DNA of 64,000 nucleotides from Mycolicibacterium lutetiense (GTDB lineage Bacteria > Actinomycetota > Actinomycetes > Mycobacteriales > Mycobacteriaceae), in the NCBI RefSeq assembly GCF_017876775.1, contig NZ_JAGIOP010000003.1, forward strand, positions 48,580 to 112,579, in the 5' to 3' direction. The stretch's first letter is position 1, and every line of letters begins with the position of its first letter. Below, one piece after another: positions 49,297 through 58,968 of the stretch. The position numbers and the translations under genes were made by a program. Below the pieces are notes generated by a model that saw nothing but the letters and a program-made list of their open reading frames with translations, did no database searches and was not told the DNA's origin.

Positions 49297-51708
49297 ATGC
49301 CCTCCGTGTCGCCACCGGGTGGTTCCGGTTCGGATCGGGTGTTACCGTCCTGGATGTGGCCGCCTGACGACGGCTCCATTGGCGAGTCGGCTAAGTGGCA
49401 TGACAATCAGAGGGCGGAAGCTCGACGCAAGGCGCAGAGTTTTCGCAGCATCGCTGAAGGATTTACTCGTACTACCGAAGGCCACCTCAGCGAGGCCGCC
49501 ATCAAGGGCTATCACCGCCAGGCCATCGACTACGACCACCTCGGCGACATCGCCGAGGCGAACGGGCGTGCCGCGCGCACGGTCGTAAGGTTGCACTACG
49601 ACCTCAGCAGAGCTCTAGATGACATTGACGCGCGAGGTCAGCAAAGTCTCTCCGCGAGCCCAGCTGCCATGCACCCTGGGATACGAGCTGTAGTGGTCGG
49701 TGATGCCGAAGCCACTATTGCCGGATACACCGATGCCGCCACGGCCGCTTACGCACGTGCCAAAGCGGAATCCACACGAAGCTATCAAGCAATGGGGATG
49801 CGCCAACACGGCAGCGTCGACGACGACTCGTCAACGAAAGCACTCGACAACAGGACAGGTCAACGGGGCGACCCACAGTCCTCCAACGAGGCCAAGCAAA
49901 GTGCTGGTGAACGGGGCGACGCGGCGAGCAAAGTCGATGGGTTGCCCCATAGCAATCAAGCCAGCGCGGGACGCACCAGCGCTGGCAGTAGAGGCGACGC
50001 GTTGCCATCACCACCACCTGGCGACGAGACGGTCAGTGGCGGTTCTGGCTATCGCGGTGACGCAATAGCAGGTTCGGCGCCTCCATCAGCGACAGCGCCA
50101 CCCGCTCGGTCGTCGATTGCTTCCCCGCTGACTAGTTCAGGAGGGCTAGGCGGCGGGCTCCCGAGTGGCGGTAGCCCATCGTCCGGGGGACTAGGAGCCG
50201 GCGGACTAGGTTCTAATCCCTTGTCGACGTTGACTTCTGGTATGGGCCGGATGCCGCAGACTTCGGGTTTGACGCCTCCAGCTAGCAGTTCGGCGCTGCC
50301 GCCGTCCGGGTTGGGGACGGGTGTGGATCCGGCGTCTTTTAGTCGTGCGGTTTCGGCTGGCAGTGCTGCGGCTGGTATTACTTCTTCCCCGGTCGCTCCA
50401 GCTCCGCCGTTGGCTGGTCCGTCAACACCGGCGGCGACGGCGGGTGTGGGTCCTTCTCCGGTGTCTGGTCCTTCTGCTGTTCCTGCGGGTTTGGCGGGTT
50501 CGGGGCAGCATGTGCCGACTTCGGGACCTGCGATGCCTGCCCCTGGGATGGGGGCACCTGGTGCTGGTGGGATGTTGTTGCCGTCTCCTGGGTTGGGTGC
50601 GCCCGCTGCCGCTGGTGGTGCGGCGACGGTGCCTGCGTCGATGCCTGCAGCTGGGGCTCCGTCGTCGGCCGGGTCCGGTGGTGGGGGATCTGCGGTAGCT
50701 TCTGGACCGACCTTGGTACCGGCTGGTGTGGCGACTCCGGTGGCTGTTTCTCGTGGCCCGGGTAAGCCGTTGTCGGCGGACGTGCTTTCTGCGGCGGCGT
50801 TGACGTGGGAGTTGGCGCGGGCTGGTGACTTGCGGCTGTATCCGATGGACTGGGCGGTTGGTGTGTTCCGTTCGCCAACTGGTACTGAGACTGTCGTGAT
50901 GAGCGGTGATGGCTGGGGTTATGTGCCGGTCGGGGTGTTTTTGCCGCGGTCAGCTCGGTTGTTGGTGTCGGATCCGTTGGTAGACGATGCTTTTCGGAAC
51001 GTGTGGTTCGGTTGGGCTGATCCTGCCCGGATCATGGTGGAGTATGCAAAGCTTCGCGTTGAGGGCGATTGGAAGCTGGTGGCGGCGGCGACGACGGGTT
51101 CTGCCGATTCGCTTCGTGAGGCTGGCGTGGATCACACGGTGGTGAATCGTCGTGAGGAGGGTCGGCCGAAAGGGTTGCCGGCGGATTGGGAGCCGCCGGT
51201 TCTCGATAGGCAGCATCAACATCGGTTGGAGCTGGGCTATCCGGATTTGTTCGGGCGGTTGGAAAAGCTCAGTGGTGTCGGGCGGCGCTATCAGGAGCGG
51301 GTGATTTACCCGGTGAGCGCTGCGCTGATGGAATGTTTGGTTGGCGTTGAGGAGATCCCGCAGGTTCTGCGGTCGGGGTGGCATACGGTCAGCTGTGCTG
51401 GTGATCTGAACGCGGCTGAGTGGTCGGAGTTCGATTCGGCGTGTGCCGAGATCTTCTTGTCGGTGGGTGCGAAGCGTCCAGGGGGGATTACGGACACTCC
51501 GGGTCACCCGCAGGAGGTGCCGGTGGCGATCCACCAGTACTACCGGGGGCAGTGGGTCTTGGCCCGGGCTATGGAGCATTTCGGTGGATGGGCTGGGGCT
51601 GCGATGCCGTTGTCGGACATGGTGTATGCGGCGATGGCTGCCGAGCGTTTCGACGTTCGGGCGGTGCTGGCGGAGCCGTTGCGCGCTGTGGAGGAAGACT
51701 GCGCATAA
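49297..51708 (+). CDS. espK: EspK-like protein, 803 aa
   Basis: Three parts: an N-terminal helical region (WHDNQRAEARRKAQSFRSIA, HLSEAAIKGYHRQAIDYDHL), a long Ser/Gly/Pro-rich low-complexity middle (about 170-480) and a C-terminal globular domain (VFRSPTGTETVVMSGDGWGY, VPVGVFLPRSARLLVSDPLV, then HQYYRGQWVLARAMEHFGGW). This is the organisation of EspK, an ESX-1 protein that binds EspB and helps target it. The order espB, espL, espK and eccB fits that. No signal peptide. ATG 49297. Confidence 0.65.
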   Translation: MPSVSPPGGSGSDRVLPSWMWPPDDGSIGESAKWHDNQRAEARRKAQSFRSIAEGFTRTTEGHLSEAAIKGYHRQAIDYDHLGDIAEANGRAARTVVRLHYDLSRALDDIDARGQQSLSASPAAMHPGIRAVVVGDAEATIAGYTDAATAAYARAKAESTRSYQAMGMRQHGSVDDDSSTKALDNRTGQRGDPQSSNEAKQSAGERGDAASKVDGLPHSNQASAGRTSAGSRGDALPSPPPGDETVSGGSGYRGDAIAGSAPPSATAPPARSSIASPLTSSGGLGGGLPSGGSPSSGGLGAGGLGSNPLSTLTSGMGRMPQTSGLTPPASSSALPPSGLGTGVDPASFSRAVSAGSAAAGITSSPVAPAPPLAGPSTPAATAGVGPSPVSGPSAVPAGLAGSGQHVPTSGPAMPAPGMGAPGAGGMLLPSPGLGAPAAAGGAATVPASMPAAGAPSSAGSGGGGSAVASGPTLVPAGVATPVAVSRGPGKPLSADVLSAAALTWELARAGDLRLYPMDWAVGVFRSPTGTETVVMSGDGWGYVPVGVFLPRSARLLVSDPLVDDAFRNVWFGWADPARIMVEYAKLRVEGDWKLVAAATTGSADSLREAGVDHTVVNRREEGRPKGLPADWEPPVLDRQHQHRLELGYPDLFGRLEKLSGVGRRYQERVIYPVSAALMECLVGVEEIPQVLRSGWHTVSCAGDLNAAEWSEFDSACAEIFLSVGAKRPGGITDTPGHPQEVPVAIHQYYRGQWVLARAMEHFGGWAGAAMPLSDMVYAAMAAERFDVRAVLAEPLRAVEEDCA

Positions 51709-51774
51709 TTGGTTAGCGTTAAATTTGTACGCGGCCGTAGCGCGTGAAGTCGAGGTGGCGGTACTGTCCGGTTT

Positions 51775-53343
51775 GTGGAGGGAAACGTAGGTTCTTCTGG
51801 GCCGGATGCTGGCGGGCCGTGGGGGCGTCCTGGCGTGACGGGTGGGGATCCGGCGAAGCCGGATAGCCGGTTTGGCCGGGGGCTGGGCTTGGCGACGCGC
51901 ACTCAGGTCAGTGGTCATTATTTCGAGCGTCGTCGTCTTGGTTTGGCGTTCTTGCGTCGGGCTGAGCCGATGGAGGGTGACCCTGAGCGGTTGCGCAAGG
52001 TGCTGTTGCTGGTGTCTGCATGCCTGAGTGTGGCGGTGTTGATCGGTGCGCTGGCGGTGGGGTTTTTCCGGCCGGCGGGGTTGATCGACGATTCGACGAC
52101 CATCGTTGGGGTTCGTGAGACCGGGGCGTTGTACGTCATGGTGGACGGGCGCCTGCATCCTGTGTTGAATCTGGTTTCCGCTCAGTTGATTTCGGGTCGG
52201 CCAGATATGCCCAAGTGGGTCAACCAGGGCGAAGCCGACCGGATTCCGCGCGGCGTTGAGGTTGGCATCGAGGGTGCGCCGGTAGATCTGCCGCGTGTGC
52301 AGTCACCGGAAGTGTCGCGGTGGGCGGTGTGTGACACGGGTGCGACAACGATGAGCGGCTCTCCGGTGGTGACGGGGATTAATGGGGCGTTGACGTTCGG
52401 CGATGGCGCGGCTCCGTTGGGTGATGACAGTGCTGTGCTGATGTCCTTCGATGACGTGACGTATCTGGTGTACCGCGGGTGGCGGATGCCGGTGGATCTG
52501 GGTGATCGGGCGGTGACGACGGCGTTGGGGATCGCTCCGGGGGCTCCTATCCAGGTGATGTCGCGTGCACTGTTGGCGGCGCTGCCGGCCAAGGGGCCGA
52601 TTGTGGTGCCGCCGGTGGCCAATGCTGGTGCGCCGTCGCAGTTCAAATGGGGCCCTGGCGTTGTGGTGGGTTCGGTTGTGTCGAGTCAGGATGTTGCGGG
52701 CGGGCCGGATCGGCTCTACGTGGTTCTCGATGATGGTGTGCAACAGATTTCGCCCGTGGTTGCCGCGATGCTGCGCCAGCGTGACTCGTTTGGGACGTCC
52801 AAGCCGGTGTCGGTACGCCCGGATGAACTCGCTGCAGCTGCGGTGCAGCATCGGCTCGATGTGGACTTCTATCCGGAGAATCCGGTCACCTTGGTTGATA
52901 CTTCGGCCCGGCCGGTGGTGTGCTCGGCGTGGGAGTTCAAGGTGGGGGAACGCCAAGCTCAGATCCGTGTCGTCAGCGGGCGCGGGTTACCGATCCGACG
53001 AGAGCAGAACAAGAATCTGGTGCACTTTCAGGACGGGGGCAGCGACGGTGTCCAGGCCGATCAGGTGTTGGTGAGCGATGAGCCGGCGACGTTTGTTACC
53101 GCGACCGGGCTCGCTCTGGATTCGCCCCGCCGGCAGTCGCTCTGGTTGATCAGCGGGTCAGGCAAGCGGTTCGGTGTGCCTTTCGATCAGGAGTCGTTGA
53201 AGGCATTGGGTCTGGCTGCGGCCGGCCGTCAGCAAGGGGTCAGTGATGCGGTGCGGTCTGCTCCGTGGGCGATGGTGCAGGTGTGGCCGGCGGGCCCGGA
53301 GTTGTCGAAGGCTGCCGCGAACAAGGAACACGGGAGGGCGTGA
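51775..53343 (+). CDS. eccB: EccB, ESX core membrane protein
   Basis: A 522-residue core component of the inner-membrane secretion complex. TRTQVSGHYF near residue 41-50 is the conserved N-terminal element, a single transmembrane segment follows (about 76-98, VLLLVSACLSVAVLIGALAV), and the large periplasmic part has two Cys (AVCDTG, VVCSAWEF) for the typical disulfide. GTG 51775; the first 30 Gly/Pro-rich residues are unusual and an internal start cannot be excluded. Followed 3 bases later by the eccC fragment. Confidence 0.9.
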   Translation: MEGNVGSSGPDAGGPWGRPGVTGGDPAKPDSRFGRGLGLATRTQVSGHYFERRRLGLAFLRRAEPMEGDPERLRKVLLLVSACLSVAVLIGALAVGFFRPAGLIDDSTTIVGVRETGALYVMVDGRLHPVLNLVSAQLISGRPDMPKWVNQGEADRIPRGVEVGIEGAPVDLPRVQSPEVSRWAVCDTGATTMSGSPVVTGINGALTFGDGAAPLGDDSAVLMSFDDVTYLVYRGWRMPVDLGDRAVTTALGIAPGAPIQVMSRALLAALPAKGPIVVPPVANAGAPSQFKWGPGVVVGSVVSSQDVAGGPDRLYVVLDDGVQQISPVVAAMLRQRDSFGTSKPVSVRPDELAAAAVQHRLDVDFYPENPVTLVDTSARPVVCSAWEFKVGERQAQIRVVSGRGLPIRREQNKNLVHFQDGGSDGVQADQVLVSDEPATFVTATGLALDSPRRQSLWLISGSGKRFGVPFDQESLKALGLAAAGRQQGVSDAVRSAPWAMVQVWPAGPELSKAAANKEHGRA

Positions 53344-53346
53344 GCG

Positions 53347-53850
53347 ATGTCGACGGTGAAGTTCAACGGGGGGCCTCGGCAGAGACCGCCACGTGGCGTG
53401 AATACCTCGCCAATCATTTGGCCGAGTTCGCTGGAGCCGTTTCTTAGTCCTCAGCCGTTGCCGCGCACCAAGGCTCAGATCATCATGCCGATCGTGATCG
53501 GTGTGGCGGTGCTGGGAATGCTGGGCTTGATGCTTTCGCAGAAAGCGTTGCGGCAGGGGCCGATGATGGGCATGTCGCTGCTGTTCCCGGTGATGATGAT
53601 CGCTTCGATGATGATGATGTTCAACAACAACCGCAGCGGTAACGGTGAAGGGCAGCCGTTAAGTCCGAGCGCGCTGGACGCTAAACGACGCAAGTTCCGC
53701 CTCGACCTAGACGAGTTGCGAGGTGAGTTGCACGAAGCGGCGCGGGCACAGTTCAACCAGGTGCAGTGGCTACACCCGGCTCCTGATCATCTGCTGGGGC
53801 TGGTGGGTTCGGATCGGCAGTGGGAACGAAGCCGGAGAGGCGGCCAGTAA
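53347..53850 (+). CDS. eccCa: EccC N-terminal membrane part (separate gene)
   Basis: A 167-residue protein equal to the start of an EccC ATPase: Pro-rich head (RQRPPRGVNTSP), two transmembrane segments (44-63 IIMPIVIGVAVLGMLG; 73-92 MMGMSLLFPVMMIASMMMM), and the stalk LDELRGELHEAARAQFNQVQ ending QWERSRRGGQ. In the family this continues into the DUF/stalk and first ATPase; here it stops with TAA, and the next gene begins in the overlapping TAATG. See the finding on the split. Confidence 0.82.
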   Translation: MSTVKFNGGPRQRPPRGVNTSPIIWPSSLEPFLSPQPLPRTKAQIIMPIVIGVAVLGMLGLMLSQKALRQGPMMGMSLLFPVMMIASMMMMFNNNRSGNGEGQPLSPSALDAKRRKFRLDLDELRGELHEAARAQFNQVQWLHPAPDHLLGLVGSDRQWERSRRGGQ

Positions 53851-56800
53851 TGACGACAGCGCAGAGCCCGTCGAGGTTGGACCCGCATTTCGGGTTCGTC
53901 CGTTTCGGTTTGGGCAACCAGCAGTTGACCCGCAGGTTCGAGAACGTCCCGTTGCTGGGAGATTCGGCCGACTACGAGCCGACGTCCTATCAGTCGGTCG
54001 CGGCGTTTCTGGGGACACAGGATAAGGTTCGGGGCATTCCGAAGCCGGTGTCGCTGCGCAATACCCCTGGGATGGCCTTCGTGGGGCGCGGCGGCCAGAT
54101 GGACGCGGTGTATGCGTTGGTTCGGTCGGTTGTGCTGCAGGCAGCGATGTTTCATTCGGACACCGACCTGAAGGTTGTGGTCATCACCGAGTCGGTGAAT
54201 CGTTGGGATTCGTGGTTGAAATGGCTTCCGCATGCCCAGCATTCGACGGCGCTGGACACCGGCGGTAGCCGACGGATGGTGTGGAGGTCGGTGGCGGCCT
54301 TCAACTCGTCGGAGATGGCCAAGGCCTTACATCAGCGCGAAGGATTCACGAAGAACGACACGTCGACGATGCCGCATCTGCTGATCATCAATGATCTGGC
54401 GCGCATCGATGAGACGGAATGGAAGACGATCACCCGGGCCGAGGGTGTGGCCGGGGTGACGTTCATGCGCCTGGCCACCGAACCGGGTAGTGCTCTGGAG
54501 TTCGCGAACACGTTTGTCGTTACTCCAGAACTCATCGAACACAATGGATCTCGGTTCGCAGTTCCGGATCAAATGAGTGAGTCCACGGCACGAACCATCG
54601 CGCGTCGGATGTCGAGGTTTCGTGCGGACGCCTCGGCACGCACGGTCGTTGATGACTCGTCGAGTTTGGTTCAGCTCACTGATCTGCTGGGGATCGAGGA
54701 TTTTGCGCAGCTGGATTTGACGTCGCTGTATGCCAAGACGCGGATGGGTCCGCCTTTTGAGGAGTCCGAGTGGGGCAAGGAGTGGCTGCGGTTTCCGGTC
54801 GCTCGCGACACGTTCGGAAACTTGGTTCATATCGATCTCAAGGCCGAGGACGAGGGCGGCATGGGCAGCGCCGCCGTCGTTGTGGGGACTTCTGGTTCGG
54901 GTAAGTCGGAGTTTTGGACGACGCTGCTGCTTTCGGCGGCGCTGACGCATTCGCCTGAACAGCTTCAGATTATGTTCTTCGACTTCAAGGGCGATACGAC
55001 GGCGATGACGATTCGAGGGTTCCCTCATACCGTCGCCGCGCAGAACAATCTGAAAGACGATTCGCTGTGGATGGAGCGCATGTGCGATGTGCTCTATGGA
55101 GAGCTGGAGATACGCAAGAAGCAGTTGGCCCGAGCCAAGTGCCACAACGCCGCGGAGTACGAGTATCGGCGTATCCACAAGGGGGAGAAGATTCCCCCGA
55201 TGCCGCACCTGTTGCTGGTAGTGGATGAGTTCACCCAGATGTTTCAAGAGTGCCCGCCCATGGTGGATGTGATCGACGAGTACACGCGGCAGGTCCGCGC
55301 GTTGGGCGTCAAGGTTTTGATGGGCTCGCAGTATCTGGGTCATCACATGTCGCGTGGCGGCATCATGGCCAACATGCCGATCCGCATCGCGCTGCGCGTG
55401 CTGGATCCCAAGGATTCGCGCGAGGTGATCGGGGTGGACGACGCGCGGTGGCTGCCCTCGAAGCCGGCCGGTGCAGGTTTCCTGCTCAGTCAAGGCCGCG
55501 ACCTTCAGCAGTTTCAGACTGCGTTCGTGTCGGGGACCTATCACCAGCCGCGGCGTCGGATGGCCACTGCCGAACTGCGCGAGCAGCAGACCTACGCTCC
55601 CCCCAGGGAGTTCCTGTTAACCGGGATGGAACCTGTCTCGGTGCCGGCCCCGGTCAGCGTCGATGTGCCCGACGAGGACACCCAGGACGTGCTGTTCGGC
55701 GCCGACGGGCGAGAACTGCTCGACGTACAGGTTGCTACACAGGCATTGCACGATCGGATGCCGGACGTGGTGCTCAAGCAGAAATGGCTGCCTCCGCTGG
55801 AGGCGTTGCCGGTCGATGAGTTGGTACGCCGGCTGCGTGGCAAGCCATGGAATGTGGACTACGGAATCAACAGGGAACTGCTGTTCCCGGTCGGAGTGGA
55901 AGATCGCCCATACCAGCATCAGCAGCGGGTGTACGCGGTGAACCTGCTCGAGGACAACTGCGCGGTGATTGGCAAGCAAAATGCCGGTAAGACGGTGGCG
56001 CTGGCCACGATGATCACCGGGGCCTCGTTGATGTATCGCCAGGACAGGATTCAGTTTTTCGTCGTCGCGTGCAGCGGATCTGACCTCAACGCTGTTGAGG
56101 AGCTTCCGCATGTGAGCGCGTTTAGCCAATACAAAAAGCGCGACAAGGTTTTCGCGATGCTCAGCGAGCTGGAGTCGATCATCGAGCGGCGTGAGCAGGC
56201 TGGCGTCGACATGAAAGTGTTGCGCGAGCAGAAGTTTGGCGGTGGTCGCGGCCGAGGCACTGAAGATGCGTCTGACCCGTACGGGGATGTGTACCTGGTG
56301 ATCGATGGGTGGACCGCCTTCAAGAAGGAGTATGAGGACGCGGCGCTGGCCAATGGGGTCACTCGCGTGATGGAGCTGCTGAACAAGGGCGGCAGCTATG
56401 GCGTGCACGTGATCATCGCGGGGCACTCATGGTTCGACTTCGGCACCCGGTTGACCCCGCTGTTCAACGCCAATGTCGAGCTGAAGCTGGCCGACAACGA
56501 CGATCTCAACCGCAACAGCCGCGACGTGGCGCTCAAGGTGCCGCTCGGGTTCCGACCACTGCACCGAGCTGAGCCCGAATTCGGAGTCAATGGTCCCGAG
56601 GGCGCCGCCGACGAGAACCCGAGCGGCACCGAGTTGACTGAGCACGCGGGAGAACTGGACGAGGCCGAGGACCAGGAAATGATCCGCATCGTCGGCCGCG
56701 GCACGTCGATGGCTGGATTCCATTTCCAGACGGGCCTGCCACAGGTGTCGATCAACGGCATGGTCAGCGACCTGGCGGACGCCATGCCCGCCATCACCGA

Positions 56801-57767
56801 CAAGGCCGGGCGACGCGACGAGGCACGAGAACTCAAAATGTTGCCGACACTGGTCACGCTCGACGAGGTGTTCAACCAGGCTCACGACCTGGGCATGCTC
56901 GGGGGCAAGCTGGTGCCGTTCGGGATCTGCGAGAAGGGCCTCAAGCCAGCGTTCGTGGACTTCCTCAAACACTCGCATCTGCTGCTGGTCGCCGATCCCG
57001 AATCGGGTATCACTACCGCCCTGGCCACCCTGGCGCGTTCGATCATGCGCGTGTTTACGCCGGACGAAGCCGAGATCTTTGTCGTCGACAAGGCTCACGG
57101 GCTGCTCAACGTCGTCGTTGGTCCACACCTAGGCACCTATGAGGTGACAGCGGAGAAGCCGCCAGAACTGGGCTACGGACAAATTGGGACATCGTTCGGT
57201 GCCGCCACGGCCGCGTTGGAAGCAGCCGAGGCAGCTGCGGCTGAGCCTGCACCGACCAGTGGCCAACGCCGCGAAGGGTATGTGCACACGCTCGACCAGA
57301 TGCAGGCCCTGGCTGCCTACCTTGCTGAGGAACTGGCTCGGCGCCAGCCTGACGGTGAATTGTCGCAGGAACAGCTGGCGGCCGGTGTGGGCGGCTGGAA
57401 GGGCAAGCGCACGTTTGTCATCGTCGACCGTGAAGAGGACGTTCACACGCTCGGCGGCGGTGCGATGGGCTTGAGCACCGCACACCCACTGTCGCCTTTG
57501 GCCGGTTTCATGTCCAATGCCGCCGAGGTCGGCCTTCACGTGATTGTGGGGCGGCGGGTCGCGCGGTGGACAGGGGCAGGCTCCAGCCCGTTGATCAAGG
57601 CGCTGACCACGACGAATCGTCCCGTGGTGGTGATGAACAGCGACAAGCAGGAGGGCGTCGTGGCGCGGGGGATTAAGGCAGGTCCGCTGGACGTGGGGCG
57701 CGGGGTGTATGCCACTGACGGGGCGCCTGATCGGGTGCAGATCGCGATGTCGGGTCGGCAGTGCTGA
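53850..57767 (+). CDS. eccCb: EccC ATPase part, three FtsK/SpoIIIE-type domains
   Basis: A 1305-residue soluble motor part of the EccC coupling ATPase. Domain 1 has a full Walker A GTSGSGKS (346-353) and Walker B LLLVVDEFTQMF. Domain 2 has GKQNAGKT (708-715) and VYLVIDGWTAF. Domain 3 has DPESGITT (1049-1056) with no Lys, so it is likely inactive, as domains 2 and 3 often are in this family. EccC binds Esx substrates and drives them through the machine. ATG 53850 overlaps the previous TAA. In ESX-1 the break lies after domain 1; here it is before it. Confidence 0.9.
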   Translation: MTTAQSPSRLDPHFGFVRFGLGNQQLTRRFENVPLLGDSADYEPTSYQSVAAFLGTQDKVRGIPKPVSLRNTPGMAFVGRGGQMDAVYALVRSVVLQAAMFHSDTDLKVVVITESVNRWDSWLKWLPHAQHSTALDTGGSRRMVWRSVAAFNSSEMAKALHQREGFTKNDTSTMPHLLIINDLARIDETEWKTITRAEGVAGVTFMRLATEPGSALEFANTFVVTPELIEHNGSRFAVPDQMSESTARTIARRMSRFRADASARTVVDDSSSLVQLTDLLGIEDFAQLDLTSLYAKTRMGPPFEESEWGKEWLRFPVARDTFGNLVHIDLKAEDEGGMGSAAVVVGTSGSGKSEFWTTLLLSAALTHSPEQLQIMFFDFKGDTTAMTIRGFPHTVAAQNNLKDDSLWMERMCDVLYGELEIRKKQLARAKCHNAAEYEYRRIHKGEKIPPMPHLLLVVDEFTQMFQECPPMVDVIDEYTRQVRALGVKVLMGSQYLGHHMSRGGIMANMPIRIALRVLDPKDSREVIGVDDARWLPSKPAGAGFLLSQGRDLQQFQTAFVSGTYHQPRRRMATAELREQQTYAPPREFLLTGMEPVSVPAPVSVDVPDEDTQDVLFGADGRELLDVQVATQALHDRMPDVVLKQKWLPPLEALPVDELVRRLRGKPWNVDYGINRELLFPVGVEDRPYQHQQRVYAVNLLEDNCAVIGKQNAGKTVALATMITGASLMYRQDRIQFFVVACSGSDLNAVEELPHVSAFSQYKKRDKVFAMLSELESIIERREQAGVDMKVLREQKFGGGRGRGTEDASDPYGDVYLVIDGWTAFKKEYEDAALANGVTRVMELLNKGGSYGVHVIIAGHSWFDFGTRLTPLFNANVELKLADNDDLNRNSRDVALKVPLGFRPLHRAEPEFGVNGPEGAADENPSGTELTEHAGELDEAEDQEMIRIVGRGTSMAGFHFQTGLPQVSINGMVSDLADAMPAITDKAGRRDEARELKMLPTLVTLDEVFNQAHDLGMLGGKLVPFGICEKGLKPAFVDFLKHSHLLLVADPESGITTALATLARSIMRVFTPDEAEIFVVDKAHGLLNVVVGPHLGTYEVTAEKPPELGYGQIGTSFGAATAALEAAEAAAAEPAPTSGQRREGYVHTLDQMQALAAYLAEELARRQPDGELSQEQLAAGVGGWKGKRTFVIVDREEDVHTLGGGAMGLSTAHPLSPLAGFMSNAAEVGLHVIVGRRVARWTGAGSSPLIKALTTTNRPVVVMNSDKQEGVVARGIKAGPLDVGRGVYATDGAPDRVQIAMSGRQC

Positions 57768-58516
57768 CCTACACCGAGCAGGCCGCGCGGCACCTGGCAG
57801 ACCTGATCGACAAGGCGCGAGCAGAGCAGGGCTGGTCGGTGGCCGATCTGGCGACCCATGCGGGTGTATCGCGGCCAACGGTTTCTCGCCTGATCAATCA
57901 CGCGCAAATTCCGGTGCGCCAACGCACCCGCGACGCGATCGGCATCGCGCTGGGTTGGCAGCCCGGGGCATGCGATGCGGTGCTGGCCGGCGCTCAGCTG
58001 TCGCAGACGCAGGACGTTCTGGCTGTCGGTGCTGAGGCGGCGAGCCGGTTGGCACGCGAGGTCGACCGAGCTCGGCTCGACATTGGGTTGAACAAGCTGG
58101 AGTTGAGTCGGATTGCCGGGGTGGCGCGACCGGTGGTGTCGCGGCTGATCAACCATGGGGAGGTCCCGGCACGGTTCGCGGTGCGCGATGCGATCGGGGT
58201 GGCAGTGGGGTGGGAGTCCGGAAGCTGCGAGGCGGTGTTGGCCGGCGGCGCGCCGACGATGGCGGCCTCGGCGCAATGGGCACAGGTGGTTGCCCAGCGT
58301 CTGGAGGACCTTGCCGCGCAAGCGGAGCAGGCCGCGGCGGACAGTGAGCGCCAAGCGCAGTGCTGGCACGCGATCGCCGAGAGTGCCGCAGACTCGGCGG
58401 CCGAGAGTGAGCGTCGTGCTGCGCACTGGCGCACGGTGGGCACGGATGCGCGGGCGGCGGTGCGGTTGGCGCGCCGCGGCGGCCGCGACGTACCCAATGG
58501 CAACAATGGGTGTTGA
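57761..58516 (+). CDS. tandem helix-turn-helix protein inside the ESX locus
   Basis: A 251-residue protein with two similar XRE-type units: LATHAGVSRPTVSRLINHAQ then RTRDAIGIALGWQPGACDAV, and LSRIAGVARPVVSRLINHGE then AVRDAIGVAVGWESGSCEAV. The second is clearly a duplicate. The C-terminal 90 residues are a charged helix (EDLAAQAEQAAADSERQAQC). GTG 57761 overlaps the eccC end by 7 bases. It may be a local transcription regulator of the locus; DNA binding is not shown. Confidence 0.75.
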   Translation: MLTYTEQAARHLADLIDKARAEQGWSVADLATHAGVSRPTVSRLINHAQIPVRQRTRDAIGIALGWQPGACDAVLAGAQLSQTQDVLAVGAEAASRLAREVDRARLDIGLNKLELSRIAGVARPVVSRLINHGEVPARFAVRDAIGVAVGWESGSCEAVLAGGAPTMAASAQWAQVVAQRLEDLAAQAEQAAADSERQAQCWHAIAESAADSAAESERRAAHWRTVGTDARAAVRLARRGGRDVPNGNNGC

Positions 58517-58624
58517 ATTGCGTTGACTTCCAGGCGATATTGCGCGTTGCTGTTGCCAGCCTTTTTGCGGGCAGATTAGTCTCGGATCAGGTGGGAGACC
58601 ACATAGGGAAGGGGAAATTTAGTC

Positions 58625-58930
58625 ATGACGATGCCGTTGCTGGTTGAAACTCCGATTCTCGCGGCGCAGGGCGCCTCGGAAACGGCAGGGTCCGCGGTTG
58701 TCGGGGGTGTGCTGACCGGTGTTGCGCCGGCGTTGCTCGCTCCGATCCCGATGGGCGGGGAAGAGGTATCCATGCTGTTTGCCCAGGCAATCGCCGCCAA
58801 CGCAGCACAGTTCTTGGCCGCGTGTGGCGTGGGGGTTGCCCAGCGCGAAGCGCTGGCCGCGAGCACGATCACTTCTGCGGCAGCTCACGAGATAACCGAC
58901 GCGACCGCGGCCGCGCAACTGTTTCTGTAG
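58625..58930 (+). CDS. PE-family protein
   Basis: A 101-residue helical PE protein next to a PPE gene. PLLVETPILAAQGASETAG and LFAQAIAANAAQFLA form the two PE helices. It lacks a visible YxxxD/E in the usual C-terminal place. AGGGAAGGGGAAATTTAGTC precedes ATG 58625. It would pair with the PPE protein and be carried by EspG. Confidence 0.72.
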   Translation: MTMPLLVETPILAAQGASETAGSAVVGGVLTGVAPALLAPIPMGGEEVSMLFAQAIAANAAQFLAACGVGVAQREALAASTITSAAAHEITDATAAAQLFL

Positions 58931-58968
58931 CTGCGGTCTTTTCACGGGCTTTCCCGAGCTAGGAGTGT

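Noticed and set aside
50378..50878. Pro/Gln/His-rich minus-strand ORF in the EspK-like gene
   Set aside because: It arises from the low-complexity Gly/Ser/Pro coding of espK on the other strand.
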